Below are positions 1-5,460 of a DNA stretch of 5,565 nucleotides, piece by piece. Numbering within the stretch: the first letter of the stretch is position 1; every line of letters starts with the position of its first letter. The position numbers and the translations under genes are program-made. The DNA comes from JBJXFY01 sp046155815 (lineage in GTDB: Bacteria > Verrucomicrobiota > Verrucomicrobiia > Limisphaerales > CAIMTB01): positions 1 to 5,565 of the forward strand of contig JBJXFY010000048.1 of assembly GCA_046155815.1 (NCBI GenBank), read 5' to 3'. The notes under the pieces were generated by a model. It saw only the letters and a program-made list of their open reading frames with translations, had not been told where the DNA came from and searched no databases.

Positions 1-144
1 GGGCGAGTTGGGGAGGTAGCCGTAAGTGGCCGCGGCCCCGGTGTCCGCCGTCACGCCGCCGAGGCGGCCGGCGGTGTCGTAGGCGTGGGTGGCGGTGCGC
101 TGGGCCACGCCCCCCTTCTTGACCGAGAGTGCCAGAAGTTTCAA
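1..144 (-). CDS. RHS/YD-repeat protein fragment, 5'-truncated and running off the left edge
   Basis: The minus strand from about 108 down to 1 reads without a stop as an RHS-type segment: THAYDTAGRLGGVTAD (90-43), then TYGYLPNSP (27-1). The YD.AGRL core and the following YxYLxNSP are typical of the central part of RHS/YD-repeat proteins, which are large beta-cage, secreted or surface proteins. The frame stays open upstream through the end of the trpF-like gene, but that part does not look like RHS. There is no ATG. A TTG at 144-142 or a GTG at 108-106 are the only plausible starts, and neither gives a signal peptide or the long N-terminal part an RHS protein should have. The left boundary given here (144) is therefore nominal. 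The homology begins about 40 bp after the trpF-like stop codon, so this is probably a displaced or degraded RHS tail rather than a whole gene. The family call is fairly secure; whether it is expressed is unknown. Confidence 0.6.
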   Translation of the reverse strand, partial: MKLLALSVKKGGVAQRTATHAYDTAGRLGGVTADTGAAATYGYLPNSP

Positions 145-154
145 GGCGGGCCGG

Positions 155-820
155 TCAGGCGGTCTGAAACGCGCCGTCCAATGCGCGCACGAAGGCGGCG
201 AGCTTCGCCTCGTCCAGCGCGCCGGCGGTGCGGAGGCCGGAGCAAACGTCGAGCGCGTGGGGCCGGACCGCCGCGACGGCCGCGGCGGCGTTGTCGGGCC
301 GCAGCCCGCCGGCGAGGAACACGGGCCGGCCGCAGGCCTCCACGATGCGCCGGCTGAGCGACCAGTCATGCACCCGGCCGGTGCCGCCCAGCTCCTTCAC
401 GGCCAGGCGCGGGTTGCCCGAGTCCAGAAGCAAGGCGTCCACCAGCGGCGCGACGGCCAGCGATGCGGCCACGGAGGATTCGTCGAGGACGTGGATCACC
501 TGCACGAGCCGGATGCCGGGGAGTTCGGCGCGCAGCCGGCGGAGCACGGCGGGCGCGACGGCGTCCACGAGCTGCAGCGTGTCGCAGCCGCAGCGGCGCT
601 GCTGGGCGAGCAGCGCGTCCGCGTCCGTGAGGCAGGTCAGGAGGAAGGTGGCCACGCCGGGCGGCACGGTGCGCGCGATGGCGGCGATGTCCGCCTCGGG
701 GATCGGCCCCGGTCCGCTCGGCATGGCGGACACCAGCCCGACCGCAGACGCGCCGTGACGGAGGGCGAGCGCGGCCTCGGCGGGCGAGGCGATGCAGCAG
801 ACCTTGAAGCGCGGTCCCAT
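155..820 (-). CDS. TrpF-like phosphoribosylanthranilate isomerase family protein (divergent subfamily)
   Basis: A 221-residue protein, about the usual length for the TrpF (beta/alpha)8 barrel. Family members isomerise N-(5'-phosphoribosyl)anthranilate to CdRP, step three of tryptophan synthesis in the cytoplasm. Visible matches: FKVCCIAS (5-12), where C8 sits at the catalytic cysteine of the usual VKICGIT; LLLDS (130-134), where D133 fits the catalytic acid; GGTGRVHDW (145-153) for the usual GGTG..FDW; and a C-terminal phosphate-binding region GGLRPDN (171-177) and DVCSG (191-195). It also departs from classical TrpF: SAMPSGPGPIP (31-41) replaces the usual SpR-containing loop, LQLVD (82-86) replaces QLHG, and LRTAGALDE (196-204) replaces the PGxKD stretch. 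The features recall a recurrent stand-alone subfamily annotated as TrpF, whose function I do not know to be proven. The ATG lies 7 bp after the DUF418 stop codon, with no clear Shine-Dalgarno, so coupled translation is likely. No trp genes are nearby. Confidence 0.87.
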   Translation of the reverse strand: MGPRFKVCCIASPAEAALALRHGASAVGLVSAMPSGPGPIPEADIAAIARTVPPGVATFLLTCLTDADALLAQQRRCGCDTLQLVDAVAPAVLRRLRAELPGIRLVQVIHVLDESSVAASLAVAPLVDALLLDSGNPRLAVKELGGTGRVHDWSLSRRIVEACGRPVFLAGGLRPDNAAAAVAAVRPHALDVCSGLRTAGALDEAKLAAFVRALDGAFQTA

Positions 821-827
821 CGCGGCG

Positions 828-2159
828 TCAGCCCGGGGTGACGGCCGGCAGCGCCGCGCTTCGTTCGCCGCGCCGCATCGGCTGGCGCTGCCAATAGGTC
901 AGCGAGCGCCAGGCCCATTCGAGCGGGCCGTACCGGAAATGCCGCAGCCAGACGGGGCTCAAGGCCAGATGCACGATCCAGAGCGCGGCCACGACGTAGT
1001 AGAGCTCGAAGCGCTGGAGCCGGCTGTGCAACCCGAGGCCATAGCCGGTGAACAGGAAGGCACAGACGACGGACTGGAGGACATAGTTGCTGAAGGCCGT
1101 CTGGCCGACCGCGCCAAGCCGACGCGTCAGCCAGCCCAGCCACCCGCGGCGGCACAGGAGCAGAACCAGCCCCATGTGGCCGCAGGCCATCGCCAGGCGG
1201 CCCACGTCGTACAGGGCGTAGGAGTAGCCCTGCACCACCGGGTCGAAGCCGGCGCGCATGACGGTGACACCGGTGAAGGTGTTGACCGGGATTCCGATCG
1301 AGTACCCGGCCGCCATGAGCGCGAGGTAGAAGCCCGGGGGACGGCGGCCGGTCAGCACGTCCAGCTTCATCAGCGCCATGCCCAGCAGCATCATGCTGAG
1401 GATGTCGAGCATCCAGTAGTGGTACATCGGGACGCCGTGCCACTCCGCCAGCAGCTCCGCGCGGGCGGCGATCACCCGGCCCGGATGACCGCGCCATTGG
1501 GCGGCGGTCTCGGCCAGCGCCTCGGGCGTCGGGTTGCGTTCCTCGAGGAGTTCCCGCCATTCGTCGCGCGCGTCCTCCTCCTCGCGGGTGAGCGGCTGCT
1601 GCTGCGCCTCCTTCGCCAGCGCGGCCTGGCCGGCCTCCATCTTGGCGCGGGTCTGCCAGCCGTTGGCGAAGTTCCAGCCACCGGTCACGAGCATCGCGAG
1701 CAGGGCGCACCCGGCCAGGCCGCGTGCGGACAGCCGCCGAAAGGGGTACAGCACCAGCCCGCAGACCGCATAGGGATAGAGGATCTCGCCCTGCCACAGC
1801 AGGTAGGAATGCGCGATGCCGAAGGCCAGCAGCCACAGCGTCCGGCGGTAGTAGAGGTCCGCCGCGTCCGGCCGGCCCTCGAGCCGCGCGAGGAACAGGA
1901 TCACGCTCGCACCGAAGACGAGCGAGAAGAGGCAGCGCATCTGCCCCTCCGCGAGGACGTGCAGGCTGAACCAGGACCACAGGCTGGCGCCCGTGGCTCC
2001 GCCCGCCGCGGTGGGATTGTCGTAGGCGCCGGGATGGAGGCCGAAGCCGACGATGTTCATCAGCAGGATGCCCAGCAGCGCGAAACCGCGGAGCGCGTCC
2101 AGCGCAGTGAGGCGCTCCGCGGCGGGTGCCGGGGCGGCAGGCGGCGGGGGGACGGGCAT
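828..2159 (-). CDS. DUF418 family multi-pass membrane protein
   Basis: A 443-residue integral membrane protein. The N-terminus has the family signature RLTALDALRGFALLGILLMN (16-35). About ten hydrophobic segments follow, roughly at 24-42, 74-92, 106-122, 124-140, 147-163, 246-266, 276-294, 316-336, 354-372 and 384-403. The C-terminal DUF418 domain carries GQTAFSNYVLQS (352-363) and ends with the hallmark YGPLEWAWRSLTYW (410-423). A long hydrophilic, charged stretch (about 168-243, rich in E, R, Q and A) splits the membrane segments, as is usual in this family. The biochemical role of DUF418 proteins is not established; some relatives are annotated as YeiB-like or as putative transporters or acyltransferase-like proteins. 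The frame is open to 2363, but I chose the ATG at 2159 because the 68 upstream residues look non-coding and the family signature begins shortly after it. The short proline/alanine-rich leader (2-14) is unremarkable. It probably shares a transcript with the trpF-like gene downstream. Confidence 0.93.
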   Translation of the reverse strand: MPVPPPPAAPAPAAERLTALDALRGFALLGILLMNIVGFGLHPGAYDNPTAAGGATGASLWSWFSLHVLAEGQMRCLFSLVFGASVILFLARLEGRPDAADLYYRRTLWLLAFGIAHSYLLWQGEILYPYAVCGLVLYPFRRLSARGLAGCALLAMLVTGGWNFANGWQTRAKMEAGQAALAKEAQQQPLTREEEDARDEWRELLEERNPTPEALAETAAQWRGHPGRVIAARAELLAEWHGVPMYHYWMLDILSMMLLGMALMKLDVLTGRRPPGFYLALMAAGYSIGIPVNTFTGVTVMRAGFDPVVQGYSYALYDVGRLAMACGHMGLVLLLCRRGWLGWLTRRLGAVGQTAFSNYVLQSVVCAFLFTGYGLGLHSRLQRFELYYVVAALWIVHLALSPVWLRHFRYGPLEWAWRSLTYWQRQPMRRGERSAALPAVTPG

Positions 2160-2373
2160 GGCTTGTCCCGGGTACGAATTCACGCAGCAACAGTGGAGGG
2201 GGGCATGAGTCAACGGCCAGCCGGAAACCTCCCCACCGGAAACCCGGGGCGCTCGGAAGGGACGCGGCGGCATCCGGGCCTCGCTGGGACCGCGATGGTT
2301 CAAGCCATGCCGATCCGCGTCGCCGTCGGGGCGGCCCGCGGGCGGTGCGCCGGACCAGTTCAAGGAAGCGCCA
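2160..2373. other. Intergenic region between the RCC1/Ig-like gene and DUF418
   Basis: These 214 bp separate the stop of the exported RCC1/Ig-like gene from the start of DUF418. The DUF418 frame stays open through here, but its translation resembles no part of the family. A perfect 10-bp palindrome, GCCCGCGGGC, lies at 2334-2343, about 30 bp past the stop of the upstream gene. It has no T-run on the minus strand, so it is at best a weak terminator. The candidate DUF418 promoter lies at the other end. Confidence 0.5.
2185..2213 (-). promoter_or_regulatory. Candidate sigma-70-like promoter for the DUF418-trpF pair
   Basis: On the minus strand TTGACT (2213-2208) matches the -35 consensus in five of six positions. 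A 17-bp spacer leads to TTGCTG (2190-2185), a weak -10. Initiation would fall near 2178, giving a leader of about 20 nt before the ATG at 2159. This also argues against translation starting at the in-frame GTG at 2183. The -10 is poor, so the call rests on position and the -35. Confidence 0.35.
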
Positions 2374-3954
2374 TCACGGCCAGGTCCAGCGGTAGGTGCG
2401 GTGCGTCACGTTGGTCGCGTCCGAATCAAGGATCACTTGCGGGCCCGGGCCGGTGACCGGCCGCCAGGGTTCCCAAATTTCCAGGTCGGCGGAGTATTCC
2501 AGGAAGACCTCGATGTCAGGCCCGGGATTCAGGGTGAATTCAAAGCCCGCGCCCGGGCGGTACCGGGGATGCCCCAGCGCGCCGGACAGCACGGTCACCT
2601 GCGCCACGCGCGAAGTCACTCCGCCGGCGAGGTTGGTGATGATGCACCACCAGCGGCCGGCGGCCGCCACGTTCACGGCGGGAAGGCGGAGCGCCGCCGA
2701 GGTTGCTCCCGGCTCGGGAGTTCCTTCGTGGAACCACTGGAGCAGGGGCAGGCCGTTGGGTTCGTAGGCGAGTTCCAGTTGGATCGGGAAGCCGGCGAGC
2801 TGCTCCGCGTCGGCCGGCTCCACCGCGATCACCGGCACGGATGGGATGATGAGCGCGGCCGGCGCGCTGGTGGACGCGCCGTGGTGGTTGCGCGCGACGG
2901 CGAAGTAGTCGCCCTCGCTGGCCGGCTGGACGTTCGGGACGACAAGGATGTTCCCGGCGGCCAGCGGCGCGCCGCCGTCCGGGCCGAACCATTCGAGCGT
3001 GACCGGCTGCGGCCCCGTGGTGGTGGCCTCGAAGCGTGCGTCCCTCCCCGGCAGCGCCTCCACGGGTTGCGGCTGGCGCGTAAAGACGGGCGCGAGCGTG
3101 AGGGCCTCGCCGTGGGCCGCGGCTGCGGCAAGGTCGAACAGCGGGGGCGTGCCCGGCGGCGGCGAGGCCGCGCCGATGCCGAGCGCAACGAACTCCCCGG
3201 CGGCCGTCAGCCCGGCCGCTGCGAAGCCGCGGGCGCTGAGACGCGTGACGTTCGTGGGCGCATAGATGGTCAGGCCGCCGCTCACCGGATTGAAGCCGAG
3301 CACACGGCCGTCACCGCGCAGGAACAGCGCGAGGTCGTCGCGTGCGGCGATGGCCGTGAGGTTCGTGGCGACGGCCGGCACGATCACGGGCTGGAAGGTG
3401 CGCGCGTGCCAGCCGACGACTCGGCCGTCCGCGCGTAGCGCCCACGCGTGCAACGCGGTGGCGGCCAGCGCCTTCAAGCCGGTCACTTCAGCGGGGAGGG
3501 CGTTGGACGTGGCGTAGTCGCCCCAGCCGACCACCGCGCCGTCCGCGCGCAGGGCGAGGTTGAAGGAGCTGCCCGCGGCGAGCGCGGTGACGTTGGTTGC
3601 CGCCGCGGGCACGGTGAGCAGGGCGGCGCTGCCCGCGCCCCAGGCGAGGACGGAGCCATCGCCGCGCTGCGCGAGGACGTGGGTGTTGCCGGCGGCGAGA
3701 GCGGCCACGTTGGTCGCGGCAGGCGGGAGGTTCGTGACGCCGGACGCCCCCCACGCGAGGAGCGAGCCATCGGCGCGGATCGCGAGGCCGGCATCGCGCG
3801 TGGCGGCGACCGCGAGCGCATCCTCGACGCCGGGCGGCGGCGTGAGGCCCCAGCCGGTGAGGTTGGCGGGGCCAGCGGGCTCAGGCGCCGCCATCGCCGC
3901 GGTGACGGGGAAGAAGGAGATCACGGAAATCCGCCGCAGCCAGAACGACTTCAT
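2374..3954 (-). CDS. Exported protein with RCC1-like repeats, two Ig-like domains and a C-terminal beta domain
   Basis: A 526-residue secreted protein. Residues 1-22 form a signal peptide: MKSFWLRR, a hydrophobic core, then an AMA site before APEP. Residues about 45-285 hold RCC1/BNR-like blades about 38 residues apart, each combining an N(V/L)T-type strand with LRxDGxVxxWG. Clear copies are at 58-69, 94-106, 133-145, 171-182 and 210-221, with a degenerate sixth at 249-260. Two Ig-like domains follow: about 290-371 (LEWF, SEGDYFAVARN) and about 372-456 (LQWF, GRWWCIITN). The C-terminus (about 466-526) has FEFTLNPGPDIEVFLEYSAD and a closing YRWTW, like the C-terminal beta modules on many verrucomicrobial exported proteins. 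The likely location is the cell surface or the medium. Ligand and function are unknown; a propeller plus Ig architecture suggests binding rather than catalysis. I chose ATG 3954 over the in-frame ATG at 3996 because only it places the signal peptide at the N-terminus. No Shine-Dalgarno is seen. It stands alone between intergenic gaps of 112 and 214 bp. Confidence 0.85.
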   Translation of the reverse strand: MKSFWLRRISVISFFPVTAAMAAPEPAGPANLTGWGLTPPPGVEDALAVAATRDAGLAIRADGSLLAWGASGVTNLPPAATNVAALAAGNTHVLAQRGDGSVLAWGAGSAALLTVPAAATNVTALAAGSSFNLALRADGAVVGWGDYATSNALPAEVTGLKALAATALHAWALRADGRVVGWHARTFQPVIVPAVATNLTAIAARDDLALFLRGDGRVLGFNPVSGGLTIYAPTNVTRLSARGFAAAGLTAAGEFVALGIGAASPPPGTPPLFDLAAAAAHGEALTLAPVFTRQPQPVEALPGRDARFEATTTGPQPVTLEWFGPDGGAPLAAGNILVVPNVQPASEGDYFAVARNHHGASTSAPAALIIPSVPVIAVEPADAEQLAGFPIQLELAYEPNGLPLLQWFHEGTPEPGATSAALRLPAVNVAAAGRWWCIITNLAGGVTSRVAQVTVLSGALGHPRYRPGAGFEFTLNPGPDIEVFLEYSADLEIWEPWRPVTGPGPQVILDSDATNVTHRTYRWTWP

Positions 3955-4035
3955 CGGTGGACGGCAGACTACCCGCGTCCCCGCGGCCGAAGGCAAACCG
4001 GGAGTGCGGCGGGATCAAGCGGCGGGTGCCGGCAG

Positions 4036-4047
4036 GAGGCATGCCTC
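4036..4047. other. 12-bp perfect palindrome downstream of the aspartate kinase gene
   Basis: GAGGCATGCCTC is a perfect palindrome 20 bp past the kinase stop codon, within the 112-bp gap before the RCC1/Ig-like gene. It could be part of a transcription end signal or a protein-binding site. It has essentially no loop and no T-run on the minus strand, so a classical intrinsic terminator is not supported. Confidence 0.3.
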
Positions 4048-4066
4048 GAAAGGCCGCCCTCCGGCG

Positions 4067-4549
4067 TCAGCTCCCGAGAAACGCGGCGTGCAGCGCGCGG
4101 GCGGCGGCCTCGCCGCGCTCGAGACGGATGATGACGGAGATCTTGATCTCGCTGGTGGAGATCATCTCGAGGTTCACGCCCTCGGCGGCCAGCACCTCGA
4201 ACATCTTCCCCGCGATGCCGGTGTGGCTGCGCATCCCGACGCCGACGATGGAGAGCTTGCCGATGCCCTCGTCGGCCGCGACCTGGCCGAAGCCCACGGC
4301 CGGCTGCGCGTCGGCCAGCACCTTGCGGGCCTTGGGCAGGTCGGCTTTCTCGACGGTGAAGGAAATGTCCGTCGCGGCGCGCCCCCCACCGTGGCTCGCG
4401 CTTTGGACGATCATGTCCACGTTGATGGTGGCGTCCCCCAGCGCGCGGAACAGTCGGGCGGCGCGGCCGGGCTCGTCGGGGACGCCCACGACGGTGAGCT
4501 TGGCCTGGTTCTTGTCGAACGAGACGCCGCGAATGACGACGTCCTCCAT
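4067..4549 (-). other. Possible internal start giving a separate aspartokinase beta (regulatory) subunit
   Basis: An in-frame ATG (4549-4547, M247 of the kinase) begins MEDVVIRGVSFDKNQAKL just before ACT1. Starting there would give a 160-residue protein with both ACT domains. In alpha2beta2 aspartokinases of Bacillus, Corynebacterium and Thermus the beta subunit starts at nearly this position and has nearly this length. Upstream, on the minus strand, is a purine-rich AAAGAAGAAA ending about 8 nt before the ATG, but no real GGAGG. This is inference from position; a methionine here could simply be part of the alpha chain. Confidence 0.4.
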
Positions 4550-5287
4550 GCTGCGGGTTTCTTCTTTCACGATCGTGCCGGGATTATCGTTCAGGCTGGA
4601 GCGGACCTCGAAGACGACTCCGAACTTCTTGGCGAACTCCACCGACCGGAGCTGCATGACCTTCGCGCCGGCGCCGGCCAGCTCGAGCATCTCGTCGTAG
4701 GAAATCTCGTCGAGCTTGCGCGCCACGGGGACGAGGCGCGGGTCGGCGGTGTAGACGCCGTCCACGTCGGTGTAGATCTGGCAGAGGTCGGCCTTGAGCG
4801 CGGCGGCCAGCGCGATGGCCGTGAGGTCGGAGCCGCCGCGGCCAAGGGTGGTGATCTGGCCGGCGTCCGTGCGGCCTTGGAAGCCGGCGACGATGACAAC
4901 CTTGCCGGCGTCGAGCAGCTCATGCACCGCGCGCGGGGTGATGTTCTTGATCTTGGCCTTGGTGTGGACGCCGTCGGTGACGATGCCGGCCTGGGCGCCG
5001 GTGAGGGATTCGGCCGCGATGCCCTCGGCGTGCAGCGCGATGGCGGTGAGGGCGATGGTCTGCTGTTCCCCGGTGGCCAGCAGCATGTCCATTTCGCGTT
5101 CGCTGGGCAGGCCGGTGATCTCCCGGGCGTAGCCGATGAGGCGGTCGGTGACGCCGCTCATGGCGGAGACAACAACCACGATCTGGTCGCCCCGGCGGCG
5201 GTGCGCGGCGACGCGGCGGGCGACGTGCTTGATGCGCTCGGGGTTGGCAACGGAGGTGCCGCCGTATTTCTGGACAATCAGGGCCAT
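4067..5287 (-). CDS. lysC: Aspartate kinase (aspartokinase), lysC-type with two C-terminal ACT domains
   Basis: A 406-residue cytoplasmic enzyme that phosphorylates L-aspartate with ATP. This is the committed step to lysine/diaminopimelate, threonine, methionine and isoleucine. The amino-acid kinase domain (about 1-240) shows KYGGTSV (7-13), SAMSGVTDRL (41-50), GEQQT (73-77), GFQGRTDAGQ (135-144), GRGGSD (149-154) and TDVDGVYTADPR (173-184). The ACT domains follow: ACT1 about 262-325 (VGVPDEPGRAARLF, INVDMIVQS) and ACT2 about 345-405 (GMRSHTGIAG, LEMISTSEIKISVII). These are the effector sites for lysine and/or threonine feedback in this family. Length and layout match the monofunctional alpha/beta aspartokinases of Bacillus, Corynebacterium and Thermus rather than the bifunctional ThrA type. 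No homoserine dehydrogenase is fused. I chose ATG 5287 because MALIVQKYGG is the normal family N-terminus; the 20 residues of open frame upstream are not conserved-looking. No Shine-Dalgarno is visible. It is divergent from the gene at 5461. Confidence 0.97.
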   Translation of the reverse strand: MALIVQKYGGTSVANPERIKHVARRVAAHRRRGDQIVVVVSAMSGVTDRLIGYAREITGLPSEREMDMLLATGEQQTIALTAIALHAEGIAAESLTGAQAGIVTDGVHTKAKIKNITPRAVHELLDAGKVVIVAGFQGRTDAGQITTLGRGGSDLTAIALAAALKADLCQIYTDVDGVYTADPRLVPVARKLDEISYDEMLELAGAGAKVMQLRSVEFAKKFGVVFEVRSSLNDNPGTIVKEETRSMEDVVIRGVSFDKNQAKLTVVGVPDEPGRAARLFRALGDATINVDMIVQSASHGGGRAATDISFTVEKADLPKARKVLADAQPAVGFGQVAADEGIGKLSIVGVGMRSHTGIAGKMFEVLAAEGVNLEMISTSEIKISVIIRLERGEAAARALHAAFLGS

Positions 5288-5294
5288 GGCCGAT

Positions 5295-5311
5295 GCCGGC
5301 CGCGGGCCGGC
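5295..5311. repeat. Perfect GC-rich inverted repeat just upstream of the aspartate kinase start
   Basis: GCCGGCC (5295-5301) and GGCCGGC (5305-5311) are exact reverse complements separated by three bases. In the kinase mRNA this would be a 7-bp all-GC hairpin ending 7 nt before the start codon, where a ribosome binding site would normally lie. It may affect translation, or may simply reflect base composition. Confidence 0.5.
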
Positions 5312-5418
5312 AGAAAGGGGCGGAAGCTGCCACCGGCCCGCGGGCAAGGGAAGCGCGAGTTGCAGCGGGCGCCGCGCCGCGGATCATGCGCGCTGCGGTG
5401 CGCGGGGGGAATTTGCTT

Positions 5419-5448
5419 TTGACACCGTTTGAGAGCGGCACCTAGCCT
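5419..5448 (+). promoter_or_regulatory. Sigma-70-like promoter for the proline-rich gene
   Basis: TTGACA (5419-5424) is a perfect -35 hexamer. It sits in a small AT-richer patch (ATTTGCTTTTGACA) inside very GC-rich DNA. An 18-bp spacer leads to TAGCCT (5443-5448), a partial -10. Initiation would be expected near 5455, only about 5-6 nt before the ATG at 5461. Confidence 0.6.
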
Positions 5449-5460
5449 GCCCCAACAGCT

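Larger units (their letters stand above)
5288..5460. other. Divergent intergenic region between aspartate kinase and the proline-rich gene
   Basis: These 173 bp carry control signals for both flanking genes. The right part holds a promoter for the plus-strand gene. The left part is very GC-rich and structured (a hairpin at 5295-5311 and a palindrome GCCCGCGGGC at 5336-5345). I could not find a convincing promoter for the kinase on the minus strand, and no lysine-riboswitch-like features: the leader is short and lacks an obvious multi-helix layout. Confidence 0.6.

Noticed and set aside
89..841. Plus-strand open frame of 250 codons opposite the trpF-like gene
   Set aside because: It has a composition-driven translation without family features and is antisense to a clear TrpF homologue.
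637..2190. Minus-strand frame of 517 codons overlapping DUF418 and trpF in another phase
   Set aside because: It is an arginine/proline-rich out-of-phase reading of two genes whose correct frames match known families.
2160..2363. N-terminal extension of DUF418 to the ATG at 2363
   Set aside because: The 68 added residues are not family-like, include CCC and proline-rich junk, and precede the conserved start region; a candidate promoter lies within this stretch.
792..2456. Long plus-strand open frame of 554 codons opposite DUF418
   Set aside because: It is antisense to a gene with strong family signatures, has a low-complexity composition (rich in G, R, A, Q, E and H) with no domain, and arises from high GC with few stop codons.
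2401..3438. Plus-strand open frame of 345 codons opposite the RCC1/Ig-like gene
   Set aside because: It is arginine/glycine-rich with no recognisable motif and is fully antisense to a protein with repeats, signal peptide and Ig-like domains.
3430..3840. Direct repeats at DNA level that might be a CRISPR or satellite array
   Set aside because: The recurring GCG/CCG/CGAG words are codons of RCC1-like blades about 38 residues apart; the copies are diverged and there are no spacers.
3560..5422. Long plus-strand open frame of 620 codons opposite aspartate kinase and the exported protein
   Set aside because: It spans two real minus-strand genes and their intergenic gap, and its H/D/G/A/V-rich translation mirrors the kinase codons. 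It is a shadow frame.
5288..5460. Lysine riboswitch upstream of the aspartate kinase
   Set aside because: The leader is short and GC-rich, and I could not recognise the multi-helix layout or conserved junction of a lysine riboswitch.
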